DNA of 64,000 bases from assembly GCA_963728045.1 (NCBI GenBank), contig CAVSIE010000002.1, positions 620,001 through 684,000 on the forward strand, in the 5' to 3' direction. The position numbers were made by a program, and so were the translations under genes. Positions within the stretch are counted from its first letter, which is position 1, and each line of letters starts with the position of its first letter. Under the pieces are notes generated by a model, which did no database searches, had not been told where the DNA came from, and was given only the letters and a program-made list of their open reading frames with translations. Source of the DNA: VRUE01 sp963728045 (GTDB lineage Bacteria; Actinomycetota; Thermoleophilia; Solirubrobacterales; 70-9). Below are positions 50,226 to 57,087 of this stretch, one piece after another.

Positions 50226-50914
50226 TCGATCGCCGTGCCCTTGCTGCCGCCGCCCGGCGCCTTGTTGTCCTTCGGCGGCGGCGCTCCGCCGGTGGCGATT
50301 TCGTCCGGCAATTTGGCGCTGTTTTCCGAGTAGCTCGAGCCGCTGTCTTCTTCGAGTTCCTGCAGCGCCTCGTCGCTGGCGACCACCGGCCCGCCGCCTT
50401 CTGAGTTGAGCAGGCTGCTCGCGTCCTCGGCTTTCTTGCCTTTCACCTTGGCTTTCCCAGCTGCCTTCGCCGTTGCCGTCGCCGCCGCGGCTCCCCCGCC
50501 GGTCCCCTCCTCGCTCGCCGTCGCGTCGCTATTGCTCGTCTCCGCGGGCACGATCACCTGAGTCGGCGTAGTTGAGGGGGAAGGGTTGTTCCCCTGGCCG
50601 ATCAGGACCCCGACCAGCAGCATCAGCCCCAGCACGGCGATCCCGCCCACTGCCGCCAGCGGTGTGTAGTCGCGCTGGGGTTGCGACTTCTCCTCGACGG
50701 GGGGCGCAGCTGGCGCCGGTGGCGCGGCGCTCGCCCCGTTGCTGGTGGTTGAAGCGCCTGGGAGGTGGTGACGGAACTCGACGCGAGGCTCGCCGCGGCG
50801 CTGCCCGCAGTTGAGGCAGTAGCGCTGATCGGTCGCCAGCGGCCCCCCGCAGCTCCGGCAGGCCTCCGGCGCCTGATCCATCGAGTGCGTCGGCTGCTCG
50901 CCCGAACCGCTCAT
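50222..50914 (-). CDS. Zinc-ribbon membrane protein (pst operon)
   Basis: The 230-residue protein has an N-terminal zinc ribbon (CRSCGGPLATDQRYCLNCG, about 19-37), a short linker and one transmembrane segment (about 88-107, AVGGIAVLGLMLLVGVLIG). The rest is a low-complexity Ala/Gly/Ser/Lys extracytoplasmic region ending in a Gly/Lys tail. A cytoplasmic ribbon with an external tail suggests a sensor or scaffold; inference only. It overlaps both neighbours by four bases. Confidence 0.75.
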   Translation of the reverse strand: MSGSGEQPTHSMDQAPEACRSCGGPLATDQRYCLNCGQRRGEPRVEFRHHLPGASTTSNGASAAPPAPAAPPVEEKSQPQRDYTPLAAVGGIAVLGLMLLVGVLIGQGNNPSPSTTPTQVIVPAETSNSDATASEEGTGGGAAAATATAKAAGKAKVKGKKAEDASSLLNSEGGGPVVASDEALQELEEDSGSSYSENSAKLPDEIATGGAPPPKDNKAPGGGSKGTAIE

Positions 50915-51660
50915 CTTGCCTCCAGTCCCGGCAGGGTTGGGAACTCGCTCATCGTCACCTCAGCCCCTCTCGGATCGCCGATGAAGTAGACGTTGTAGGG
51001 AACCGGCTTCGGCTTGCCCTTCAGCGGTTCGATCGCGCCGCGCCCTGCAGCGACGATCCTTCCGTTCTTGCGGACAACCGCATAGAGCAGCAGTCGCTCG
51101 ATGTCCTCGCCGCTCTCGTTGACCACCTCGCCGCCGGCGGCGACACCGGTGAAGCGGTCGGACTCGAGCTTGGGGTCCGACACGGAGACTGCTGGCGGCT
51201 CTCCTGAGAACTCGTCTCCCCCGGCGCCGACCGTGGCCTTCACCGAGGCCGGTTTTCCGGTGGCGAGGACCTGGTCATGGACCCAGAGGACGTCGCCTTT
51301 CGCCGGGATGAAGGGAACCGCGGCCAGCGCCGGCTCTATCCCCGGAATGTCGTTGCGGTAGACGCTCTTGCCTTTCGCGTCGAGGACGTCGATCAGCAAT
51401 GGCACATTGGCCAGCCCTCGGCTCGACCCGTTGCGCAGCTCGACCACGACGGCGCTGCCGTTCTCGTCGCTGAGCAGGGTCGTCGAGACGACCTTGACGT
51501 CCTCGCTTCGCTTGGTGATCCGCAGGCCCTCCTCCTGCGCGACCGGGCCCAGTTCGGCGGCGACCTTGGCGCTCTTGTCCTGCGTCGATTCGCAGCCGGT
51601 GGCGACCAGGGCGACCCCGGCGAGGGCGATAGCCAGCGGAGCGGTCGAGTACGCCCTCAC
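50911..51660 (-). CDS. Predicted lipoprotein following pstB
   Basis: The GTG at 51660 overlaps the pstB stop (GTGA). The 249-residue product begins VRAYSTAPLAIALAGVALVA and has a lipobox ending ATGC at about residue 23. The mature part holds VVVELRNGSSRGLANVPLLID and DIERLLLYAVVRKNGRIVAAG, resembling two FxLYD-like immunoglobulin-type beta modules. It probably sits outside the membrane near the Pst permease; role unknown. Confidence 0.75.
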   Translation of the reverse strand: MRAYSTAPLAIALAGVALVATGCESTQDKSAKVAAELGPVAQEEGLRITKRSEDVKVVSTTLLSDENGSAVVVELRNGSSRGLANVPLLIDVLDAKGKSVYRNDIPGIEPALAAVPFIPAKGDVLWVHDQVLATGKPASVKATVGAGGDEFSGEPPAVSVSDPKLESDRFTGVAAGGEVVNESGEDIERLLLYAVVRKNGRIVAAGRGAIEPLKGKPKPVPYNVYFIGDPRGAEVTMSEFPTLPGLEAR

Positions 51661-52616
51661 CCGAACGCACCCCCGACGTACTCGCGCGTGCGCTCCTCGC
51701 GCGGCGAGCCGAAGACCTGCTCGGCCGGCCCGTACTCGACCAGCTCCCCCAGGTACATGAAGCCGACGTGGTCGGCGATCCGCAACGCCTGCTGCATGTT
51801 GTGGGTGACGATCACCACCGCCACCTCCTCGCGCAGGCGCAGGATCAGGTCCTCGATCACCTGGGTCGAGCGCGGGTCGAGCGCCGAGCAGGGCTCGTCG
51901 AGCAGGAGCACCTCGGGCCGGGCGGCGAGCGCGCGGGCGATGCAGAGGCGCTGCTGCTGACCGCCGGAGAGGCGCAGCGCCGGGTGGTCCAGGGTGGCGC
52001 CGACCTCGTCCCAGAGCCCCGCGCGGACCAGGGCGTCGGCGACGTGGTCGTGCAGCGCCTCCTTGCGGGGCCGCCGCGACCCCTGCTCGCGCAGCGCGTA
52101 GGCGATGTTGTCGAAGACGCTCATCGGGAACGGGTTGGGCTGCTGGAAGACCATGCTCACCCGCCGCCGCAGCGCCGTCACCTCCATCCGGTCGATGTCC
52201 TCCCCGTCGAGCGTGATCGTGCCACCGCGAGTGGCCGTGGGGGTGATCTCGACCAGGCGGTTGAGCGAACGCAGCAGCGTCGTCTTGCCGCAGCCAGAGG
52301 GGCCGATCAGCGCCAGCACCTCGCCCTGGCAAACCGGGATCGTGACCTGGTTGACGGCGAGCTTCTCGCCGTAGGCGATCGACACCCCATCACAGCGCAT
52401 CCGCTCGACCTTCGGCGCCGAGCTCGGCTCGCGGCGGCGCACCTGGGTGGTGAGCCCGTTTCCGTGCCCGCCCAGCGGCACGTAACCGTTGCCGGGCGCC
52501 GGCGGCTGCACCACCGTCGGCTCCTCGTCGACGACGATGCGGCGCACCGGGGGCGGTGGCGCCAGCACCAGGTCGGGCTCCGAGCGGGGCGCTTCGGGCC
52601 GCATCACCGGATCCAT
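51657..52616 (-). CDS. pstB: Phosphate ABC transporter ATP-binding protein PstB
   Basis: ATPase of the high-affinity phosphate importer. Walker A LIGPSGCGKTTLLRSLNRL, Q-loop VFQQPNPFPMSVFDNIAYAL, signature LSGGQQQRLCIARALA and Walker B VLLLDEPCSALDP are all present. The 319-residue protein is longer than usual because of a roughly 70-residue Pro/Gly-rich N-terminal extension before the ATPase fold. A start closer to the ATPase domain is possible, but the extension keeps good codon usage. It overlaps pstA by 13 bases. Confidence 0.96.
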   Translation of the reverse strand: MDPVMRPEAPRSEPDLVLAPPPPVRRIVVDEEPTVVQPPAPGNGYVPLGGHGNGLTTQVRRREPSSAPKVERMRCDGVSIAYGEKLAVNQVTIPVCQGEVLALIGPSGCGKTTLLRSLNRLVEITPTATRGGTITLDGEDIDRMEVTALRRRVSMVFQQPNPFPMSVFDNIAYALREQGSRRPRKEALHDHVADALVRAGLWDEVGATLDHPALRLSGGQQQRLCIARALAARPEVLLLDEPCSALDPRSTQVIEDLILRLREEVAVVIVTHNMQQALRIADHVGFMYLGELVEYGPAEQVFGSPREERTREYVGGAFG

Positions 52617-53533
52617 GCCGGCTCCCTCCTCCGAGCCAGGCGGGCGACGACGAAGTTGAGCAGGATCACGACCGCCAGCAGGACGAAGGCGGCGAAGTAG
52701 GCCTTCTCCGGCGCCAGGCCCTCGCCCGCCGGCGAGTTGTAATAGACGTAGCTGGTCAGGGTGCCGCCGGTCCCCTTGAAGAAGCCGAAGACGTCGCCGT
52801 CGCCGCCGTTGAGGATCTGCAGCGTGGCGCCGAGCAGGACGACGACGATCGCGGTGTCGCCGGCGACCCGGCCCATGCCGAGCGCGGCGCCGGTGCCGAT
52901 CCCGGGACGTGCTGCGGGGAGCAGCACGCGGCGGATCGTCGCCGCCTTGGTCTTGCCGAGCGCGTAGGAGGCCTCGCGCACGTGACCGGGGATCGAGTTG
53001 AGCGCCTCACGAGTGGCGCCGACGACGAGCGGCAGCGCGATCAGCGACATCATCGATGCGGCGGCGATGAAGGAGCGGCCGAGCACGGCGCCCTCGGCGC
53101 TGAAGGTGAGGAAGCCGAACCATTCCTGGAAGAGGATCAGCCCGAACATCGCCAGCACGATGCTGGGGGTGCCGGCGACGACCTCGATCGCCGATTCGAC
53201 CGCCCGCGCCAGCCCGGCGGGGCGTCCGTACTCGGTCAGCCAGACCGCGATCGCCACCCCGAGCGGGGCCGCGATCAGGGTCGAGAGCACGAGCAGGGTG
53301 GCGGTGCCGATCAGCGGGTCGCGAAAGCCGCCGCTCGCCGCCTGGTTGAGGCTCGAGTTGGGGCTTTCGAGCAAGAGGCCGAGGTCGAAGTACTGGGCCC
53401 CGCGGTAGGCCATGTAGGTCAGGATCGCGGCGGCGATCGCGATCAGGGTCAGACCCGCGCCCCAGGCGGCGAAGTAGCCGAGGCGGTCGCGCAGCGGCCA
53501 GCTGCGGACGCTGTCGATCGGCGCCGTGCTCAC
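52604..53533 (-). CDS. pstA: Phosphate ABC transporter permease PstA
   Basis: A 309-residue permease with six hydrophobic segments. It has the family block RAVESAIEVVAGTPSIVLAMFG and the ATPase-contact loop (EASYALGKTKAATIRRVLLP). GTG start overlapping the pstC stop by four bases. Pairs with PstC to form the phosphate channel. Confidence 0.95.
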   Translation of the reverse strand: MSTAPIDSVRSWPLRDRLGYFAAWGAGLTLIAIAAAILTYMAYRGAQYFDLGLLLESPNSSLNQAASGGFRDPLIGTATLLVLSTLIAAPLGVAIAVWLTEYGRPAGLARAVESAIEVVAGTPSIVLAMFGLILFQEWFGFLTFSAEGAVLGRSFIAAASMMSLIALPLVVGATREALNSIPGHVREASYALGKTKAATIRRVLLPAARPGIGTGAALGMGRVAGDTAIVVVLLGATLQILNGGDGDVFGFFKGTGGTLTSYVYYNSPAGEGLAPEKAYFAAFVLLAVVILLNFVVARLARRREPAWIR

Positions 53534-54576
53534 GGGCGCACTCCGTATTTGCGCATCGACTGCTTGGCGGCGAAGCCGGCCAGCGAGAGGAACATGCTGG
53601 AGACCAACAGCACCGCGGCAAAGGCGAAGAGGGTCTCGCCAAAGGGCGCCACCGAGAGCCCTTCGACGTTCTCGACCAGGGCCGAGGCGAGCGGCCGGGT
53701 CGGCTCGAAGAGGAAGGTGATGCCGTCGATCGGGTTGGGCGCGAAGCTGGCCGAGCCGGCGACCATCGAGAGCATGATCGCCTCGCCCAGCGCCCGCGCC
53801 GTGGCGAGCACGGCTGCGGCGACGATCGCCGGGCGGGCGGTGCGCACCGCGATCGTCCAGGTGACCCGCCAGCGGTTGGCGCCGAGGGCCGCCGCCCCTT
53901 CGGTCCAGCTGCGCGGCACCGCGCGCAGCGCATCGACCACGATCGCGATCATGATCGGCACGATCATCACGGTCAGGATCAGGATTCCGACCGAGATGCT
54001 GGCGCCGTCGAGCTGCACCACGTTGGACACCGATTCCTTGCGCTCGAGGCTGATCAGGTGCTCGCCGACCCAGGGGACGATGACGAGGATGCCGATCAGC
54101 CCGTAGACGACCGAGGGCACCGCGGCGAGCAGCCGCACCACCGGCTCCAGCACCCTGTTGACCTGGCGCGGCGCGAACTCGACGATGAAGATCGCCGCGA
54201 AGAGGGCGAAGACGATGCCGATCAGGACCGCGCCGGCGGTGACGACGAAGGTGCCCCAGAGCAGGGGCCAGGCGCGCAGCTCATAGACGTACTGGGCGGG
54301 GTTGGAGGGCGAGGCGAAGATGTCCTCGAGCTGCAGGTCGACGTCGCCGCCCGAGGTGAACCAGGCGAGCCCGTTGCCGGCGAACGACGGCCACGCCTTG
54401 GCGAAGACGAACCCGATCATCCCCACGATCAGGACCAGCACCAGGCAGGCGACCGCGCCGAGCAGGCGCTCGACGCGGGCGTCCGACCAGAACCCCGTGC
54501 CGCCGTGGGGGCCGGCGCTCGCCGCGCCGGGGCCGCGACGCCCCGGCAGGCGGGCTGCGATCCCCTCGGTTGGCAC
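53530..54576 (-). CDS. pstC: Phosphate ABC transporter permease PstC
   Basis: A 348-residue permease with six hydrophobic segments after a Gly/Arg-rich N-terminus of about 30 residues. LLAAVPSVVYGLIGILVIVP and the ATPase-contact loop EGAAALGANRWRVTWTIAV are typical of PstC. GTG start at 54576, overlapping the pstS stop by one base. Confidence 0.95.
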   Translation of the reverse strand: MPTEGIAARLPGRRGPGAASAGPHGGTGFWSDARVERLLGAVACLVLVLIVGMIGFVFAKAWPSFAGNGLAWFTSGGDVDLQLEDIFASPSNPAQYVYELRAWPLLWGTFVVTAGAVLIGIVFALFAAIFIVEFAPRQVNRVLEPVVRLLAAVPSVVYGLIGILVIVPWVGEHLISLERKESVSNVVQLDGASISVGILILTVMIVPIMIAIVVDALRAVPRSWTEGAAALGANRWRVTWTIAVRTARPAIVAAAVLATARALGEAIMLSMVAGSASFAPNPIDGITFLFEPTRPLASALVENVEGLSVAPFGETLFAFAAVLLVSSMFLSLAGFAAKQSMRKYGVRP

Positions 54577-55391
54577 TAGCGCAGGGGCACCCAGTTGCTG
54601 GCGACGACCGCCTGAGCGGTGGAGCTGCGAGTGAAGCTGATGAATTTCTGCGCCACCCCGGTCGCCGCGCCGCGGCTGACGAAGTAGAAGTTACGGCTGC
54701 CCGCGTACTGGCCCGACTTGGCGTTGCGCAGGGTGCAGGGGACCCCCTGGTAGGGGACCGAGAAGAGGCCCGCGGCGAAGTGGAATGAGGCGTAGCCGAT
54801 CGCGTTCGGGTCGGACTTGATCGTCTGCGCCTGCAGGCCGTTCGACGACTTGGTCGTGGCGCTTCCGGCCACTCGCAGGGTCTGGCCCATGAAGATGTTC
54901 TGGAAGGCGTCCTGGGTACCGGAGGCGGCGGTGCGGACGACCAGGTCGATCGGGCCGGAGGCGCTCGCCCCGGGAACCTCGCTCCAGCTGCGCACCCGCC
55001 CGGAGAAGATGTCCTGGACCTGGGCCTGGCTGAGGCTGGCGATCGGGTTGGAGGTGTTGGTGACGATGCAGACCGCGTCGCGGGCGATCTTGTTGAAGAC
55101 GATGCCGCCCGGGTCGGCGGGCTTCGGGTCGCGCGAGGACATTCCCAGGGTCACCCGGCCGCGTGAGACGTCGGTGATGCCGATGTCGGAGCCGCCCTGG
55201 AGGATCACGAATTTGACTTTGCCCCTGTTCTGGGGCTGGCTGACGAAGGCCTTGGCGAGCTTCGTCGCCAGCGGCGCGACCGAGGTCGAGCCGCTCAGTG
55301 TGATCGTGGCGGCGGTGGCGGTGGCGGCCGTCGCCAGCGACGCGCTGAGCACGAGCGCGGTCACGGCGGCAAGGGGACGGGTGCGATTCAT
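54576..55391 (-). CDS. pstS: Phosphate-binding protein PstS
   Basis: A 271-residue extracellular phosphate-binding protein with a Sec signal peptide (about 1-28, ending TATAA). No lipobox cysteine is present, so it is probably released or held by the permease. Phosphate-binding loops are visible: SGSTSVAPLA, QGGSDIGITDVSRG and RTAASGTQDAF. First gene of an eight-gene overlapping operon; 191 bases separate it from the divergent regulator. Confidence 0.93.
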   Translation of the reverse strand: MNRTRPLAAVTALVLSASLATAATATAATITLSGSTSVAPLATKLAKAFVSQPQNRGKVKFVILQGGSDIGITDVSRGRVTLGMSSRDPKPADPGGIVFNKIARDAVCIVTNTSNPIASLSQAQVQDIFSGRVRSWSEVPGASASGPIDLVVRTAASGTQDAFQNIFMGQTLRVAGSATTKSSNGLQAQTIKSDPNAIGYASFHFAAGLFSVPYQGVPCTLRNAKSGQYAGSRNFYFVSRGAATGVAQKFISFTRSSTAQAVVASNWVPLR

Positions 55392-55457
55392 CTGGTGTCG
55401 CTCCTGATGGCGGGGTTCTGAGTACGTACCGCGCCAGTGTCGAGTCCGGCCGGAGCA

Positions 55458-55478
55458 GCAAAGTGAACGCCGTGTAAC
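55458..55478 (-). promoter_or_regulatory. Candidate PHO-box-like direct repeat upstream of pstS
   Basis: Reading toward pstS: GTTACACGGC then GTTCACTTTGC, a direct repeat with a 10-base step, about 70 bases before the pstS start. Actinobacterial PhoP sites are tandem GTTCAC-type repeats of 11 bases, so this is close but not exact. The rest of the 191-base gap holds no gene; TCACCGG and CGGTGA at 55544-55569 form a loose inverted repeat near the regulator. Confidence 0.4.
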
Positions 55479-55582
55479 TGCCTGGAGAAAAAATGGTTAC
55501 CCAGGCGGCGTTTCGGATCTTTCTCCAGTTCGAAACAAGTTATTCACCGGATCGACACCGGAATCGGTGAGGCTGCCCGGCC

Positions 55583-55927
55583 ATGCCAGCCATGCCGCCG
55601 ACCTCGAACTCCTCGAGACAGAGCCTGCAGATCGACAACGTCGAGATCCGTCCAGCAGAGCTCCAAGTGTTGATCGACGGCAGACGGGCAGGCCTTACCG
55701 TGCGCGAGTTCGAGCTCTTCCTGATGCTCGCCGAGCGCCACGACAGCGTCGTCCAGCGACCCGAGATCTACGAGCTGATGTGGGGCGGGGAGATGCCACG
55801 GCGCGACCGCTCAGTCGACGTGCTGGTGCGAAAGGTCCGCGCCAAGCTCGAGCAGGTCGCGCCGGACTGGCGCTATATCCACACCCACTTCGGCATCGGC
55901 TACAGGTTCACACCGGAAAAGCTGTAG
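55583..55927 (+). CDS. Receiver-less OmpR/PhoB-type winged-helix regulator
   Basis: The 114-residue protein consists almost entirely of the Trans_reg_C domain: LTVREFELFLMLAERHDSVV, SVDVLVRKVRAKLEQVAP and YIHTHFGIGYRFTPEKL. No phosphorylatable receiver domain precedes it. Divergent from pstS, so it probably controls phosphate uptake and itself, as PhoB/PhoP would, but without direct phosphorelay. An ATG at 55592 is an alternative start. It might be activated by a partner or act constitutively; unknown. Confidence 0.85.
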   Translation: MPAMPPTSNSSRQSLQIDNVEIRPAELQVLIDGRRAGLTVREFELFLMLAERHDSVVQRPEIYELMWGGEMPRRDRSVDVLVRKVRAKLEQVAPDWRYIHTHFGIGYRFTPEKL

Positions 55928-55942
55928 GTGCTGGGTGATGTG

Positions 55943-56098
55943 GGGGCGGTGGGGCGTCTCCGCGGGAATTGAGGTCGCTAAGCGCCCGCTTCGCGGGCGC
56001 TTAGCGACGAATTAGGAGCGCGGCTGACGCCGCGCAGGAACCGGATTGCATTTCCGCCGCCTATCGGCGACATTCCCGCGGAGACGCCCCACCGCCCC
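55943..56098. repeat. Structured inverted-repeat element, copy 1
   Basis: A 156-base element bounded by perfect 27-base complementary arms (55943-55969 and 56072-56098). Inside are a perfect 16-base stem with a TTC loop (55974-55989 / 55993-56008), a seven-base GC stem with TGAC loop (56018-56035) and the 19-mer CGGATTGCATTTCCGCCGC (56042-56060). Copy 2 shares the 19-mer and the architecture but not the arm sequence. No transposase, no T-tract. It fills the gap between convergent genes. Confidence 0.75.
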
Positions 56099-56132
56099 TC
56101 AGCCCTCCACCAGCTTCAACAGCCAACCGAAG

Positions 56133-56192
56133 AGCTTCCGTGCTGATCCCGCGGCCCGGCGCAAAAGCGCCAGCCGGGAGCTACCGGAAGCT
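56133..56192. repeat. Hairpin between the two structured elements
   Basis: Perfect eight-base arms AGCTTCCG / CGGAAGCT (56133-56140 / 56185-56192) enclose CCCGG/CCGGG and GGCGC-AAAA-GCGCC stems. A further weaker pairing at 56107-56117 with 56187-56196 extends it. It forms a third foldable unit in the 428-base gap. Confidence 0.5.
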
Positions 56193-56199
56193 GTGGTGA

Positions 56200-56343
56200 G
56201 AGAGGGTCGGCCGGCCTCCAGGCGAATGTCGCGAAGCGGCGGAAATGCAATCCGATTTCTGCGCGCCATAGGCGCGCACCTTCTCCATCACGAGCGCGCA
56301 GCGCGAGTGACCCAAATTCGACTGGAGGTCGGCCGACCCTCTC
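56200..56343. repeat. Structured inverted-repeat element, copy 2 (opposite orientation)
   Basis: A 144-base element bounded by 28-base arms (56200-56227 and 56316-56343) that pair at 26 positions. The 19-mer of copy 1 is present identically on the minus strand (56236-56254), next to an eight-base GC stem with a three-base loop (56260-56278) that corresponds to the seven-base stem of copy 1. Arm sequences differ between copies yet remain self-complementary, as expected if structure is what is conserved. Confidence 0.75.
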
Positions 56344-56355
56344 CCTCACGCCTGG

Positions 56356-57087
56356 TCACTCCAGCTCGCCGGATTTGCCTTGTGCCCGGTTGAAGGCGCA
56401 GCGGAAGTTCTCCGTCTGGCCCACCGGCTTGCCGCCGGCGAACCCACCGTGGTCGCCGTTGTCGTAGACGGTTATGTAGTGGAGCGTTTCGGGCGCCGGG
56501 TCGGCTGGGAGGGGCGCCGGATCCGGCTCGCCCACCTTCGGGTCGCCGCGCGATACGTCGCTCACTCCCTGCGAGCCCGCTGCTCGGCCTCCGGAGGAGA
56601 TCGTCGAGAGCGAGGCGCTCATCTCGCGACGGTCCTTGAGCCCGTCGGTCGCGTCGACGTCGGTCGAGGCGGTGACCTCGTTGTCGTCGACTCGCCCGGC
56701 GAGCTTGACGTAGGGCGCGGCGCCGATCAGCTGCGCCGCCGTCGGCAGGTAACCGCCCAGCTCAGCGCACTTCTGGGTGGCGAAGAAGAAATCGTTACGG
56801 CCGATCTCCTCTCGTTCCAGCGGATACGGGTTGGTCATCATGCAGACCGTCCCGATCTTCACTGTCTCCGGCGAGCAGCGGTCGAAGACCTTGGCCGGCA
56901 GCACGCTGGCCGGGAACTTCTTTTTACGGTCGAGGCGCAGGATCCCGAACTTGCGCGGCTTGAGGCTCGCGCCGGGCAGTCGTTTGGCTGCATCGGAGAC
57001 CACAGCGCCGGCGAAGAGCAGGGCGGCCAGGGAGAAGGCCAGTGCGGACCAGGCGGCGATCGCTGTCAGGCGGCTGTTCGACGTCAT
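56356..57087 (-). CDS. Uncharacterised secreted or membrane-anchored protein
   Basis: The 243-residue product has an uncleaved or signal-type hydrophobic N-terminus (about 9-32), a basic segment (KPRKFGILRLDRKKKFPA), and a domain with CSPETVKIGTVCMMTNPYPL, FATQKCAELGGYLPTAAQL and a final GQTENFRCAFN. The cysteines and the closing FRCAFN recall sulfatase-modifying-factor/C-type-lectin-like folds. That is weak, and no function is claimed. Its ATG overlaps the stop of the large upstream gene (57084-57087), so it ends the ftsH operon. Confidence 0.75.
   Translation of the reverse strand: MTSNSRLTAIAAWSALAFSLAALLFAGAVVSDAAKRLPGASLKPRKFGILRLDRKKKFPASVLPAKVFDRCSPETVKIGTVCMMTNPYPLEREEIGRNDFFFATQKCAELGGYLPTAAQLIGAAPYVKLAGRVDDNEVTASTDVDATDGLKDRREMSASLSTISSGGRAAGSQGVSDVSRGDPKVGEPDPAPLPADPAPETLHYITVYDNGDHGGFAGGKPVGQTENFRCAFNRAQGKSGELE

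Noticed and set aside
55943..56343. Structured elements as ordinary bidirectional terminators
   Set aside because: Arms of 27-28 bases, internal stems and a conserved core exceed a terminator, and no T-tract follows.
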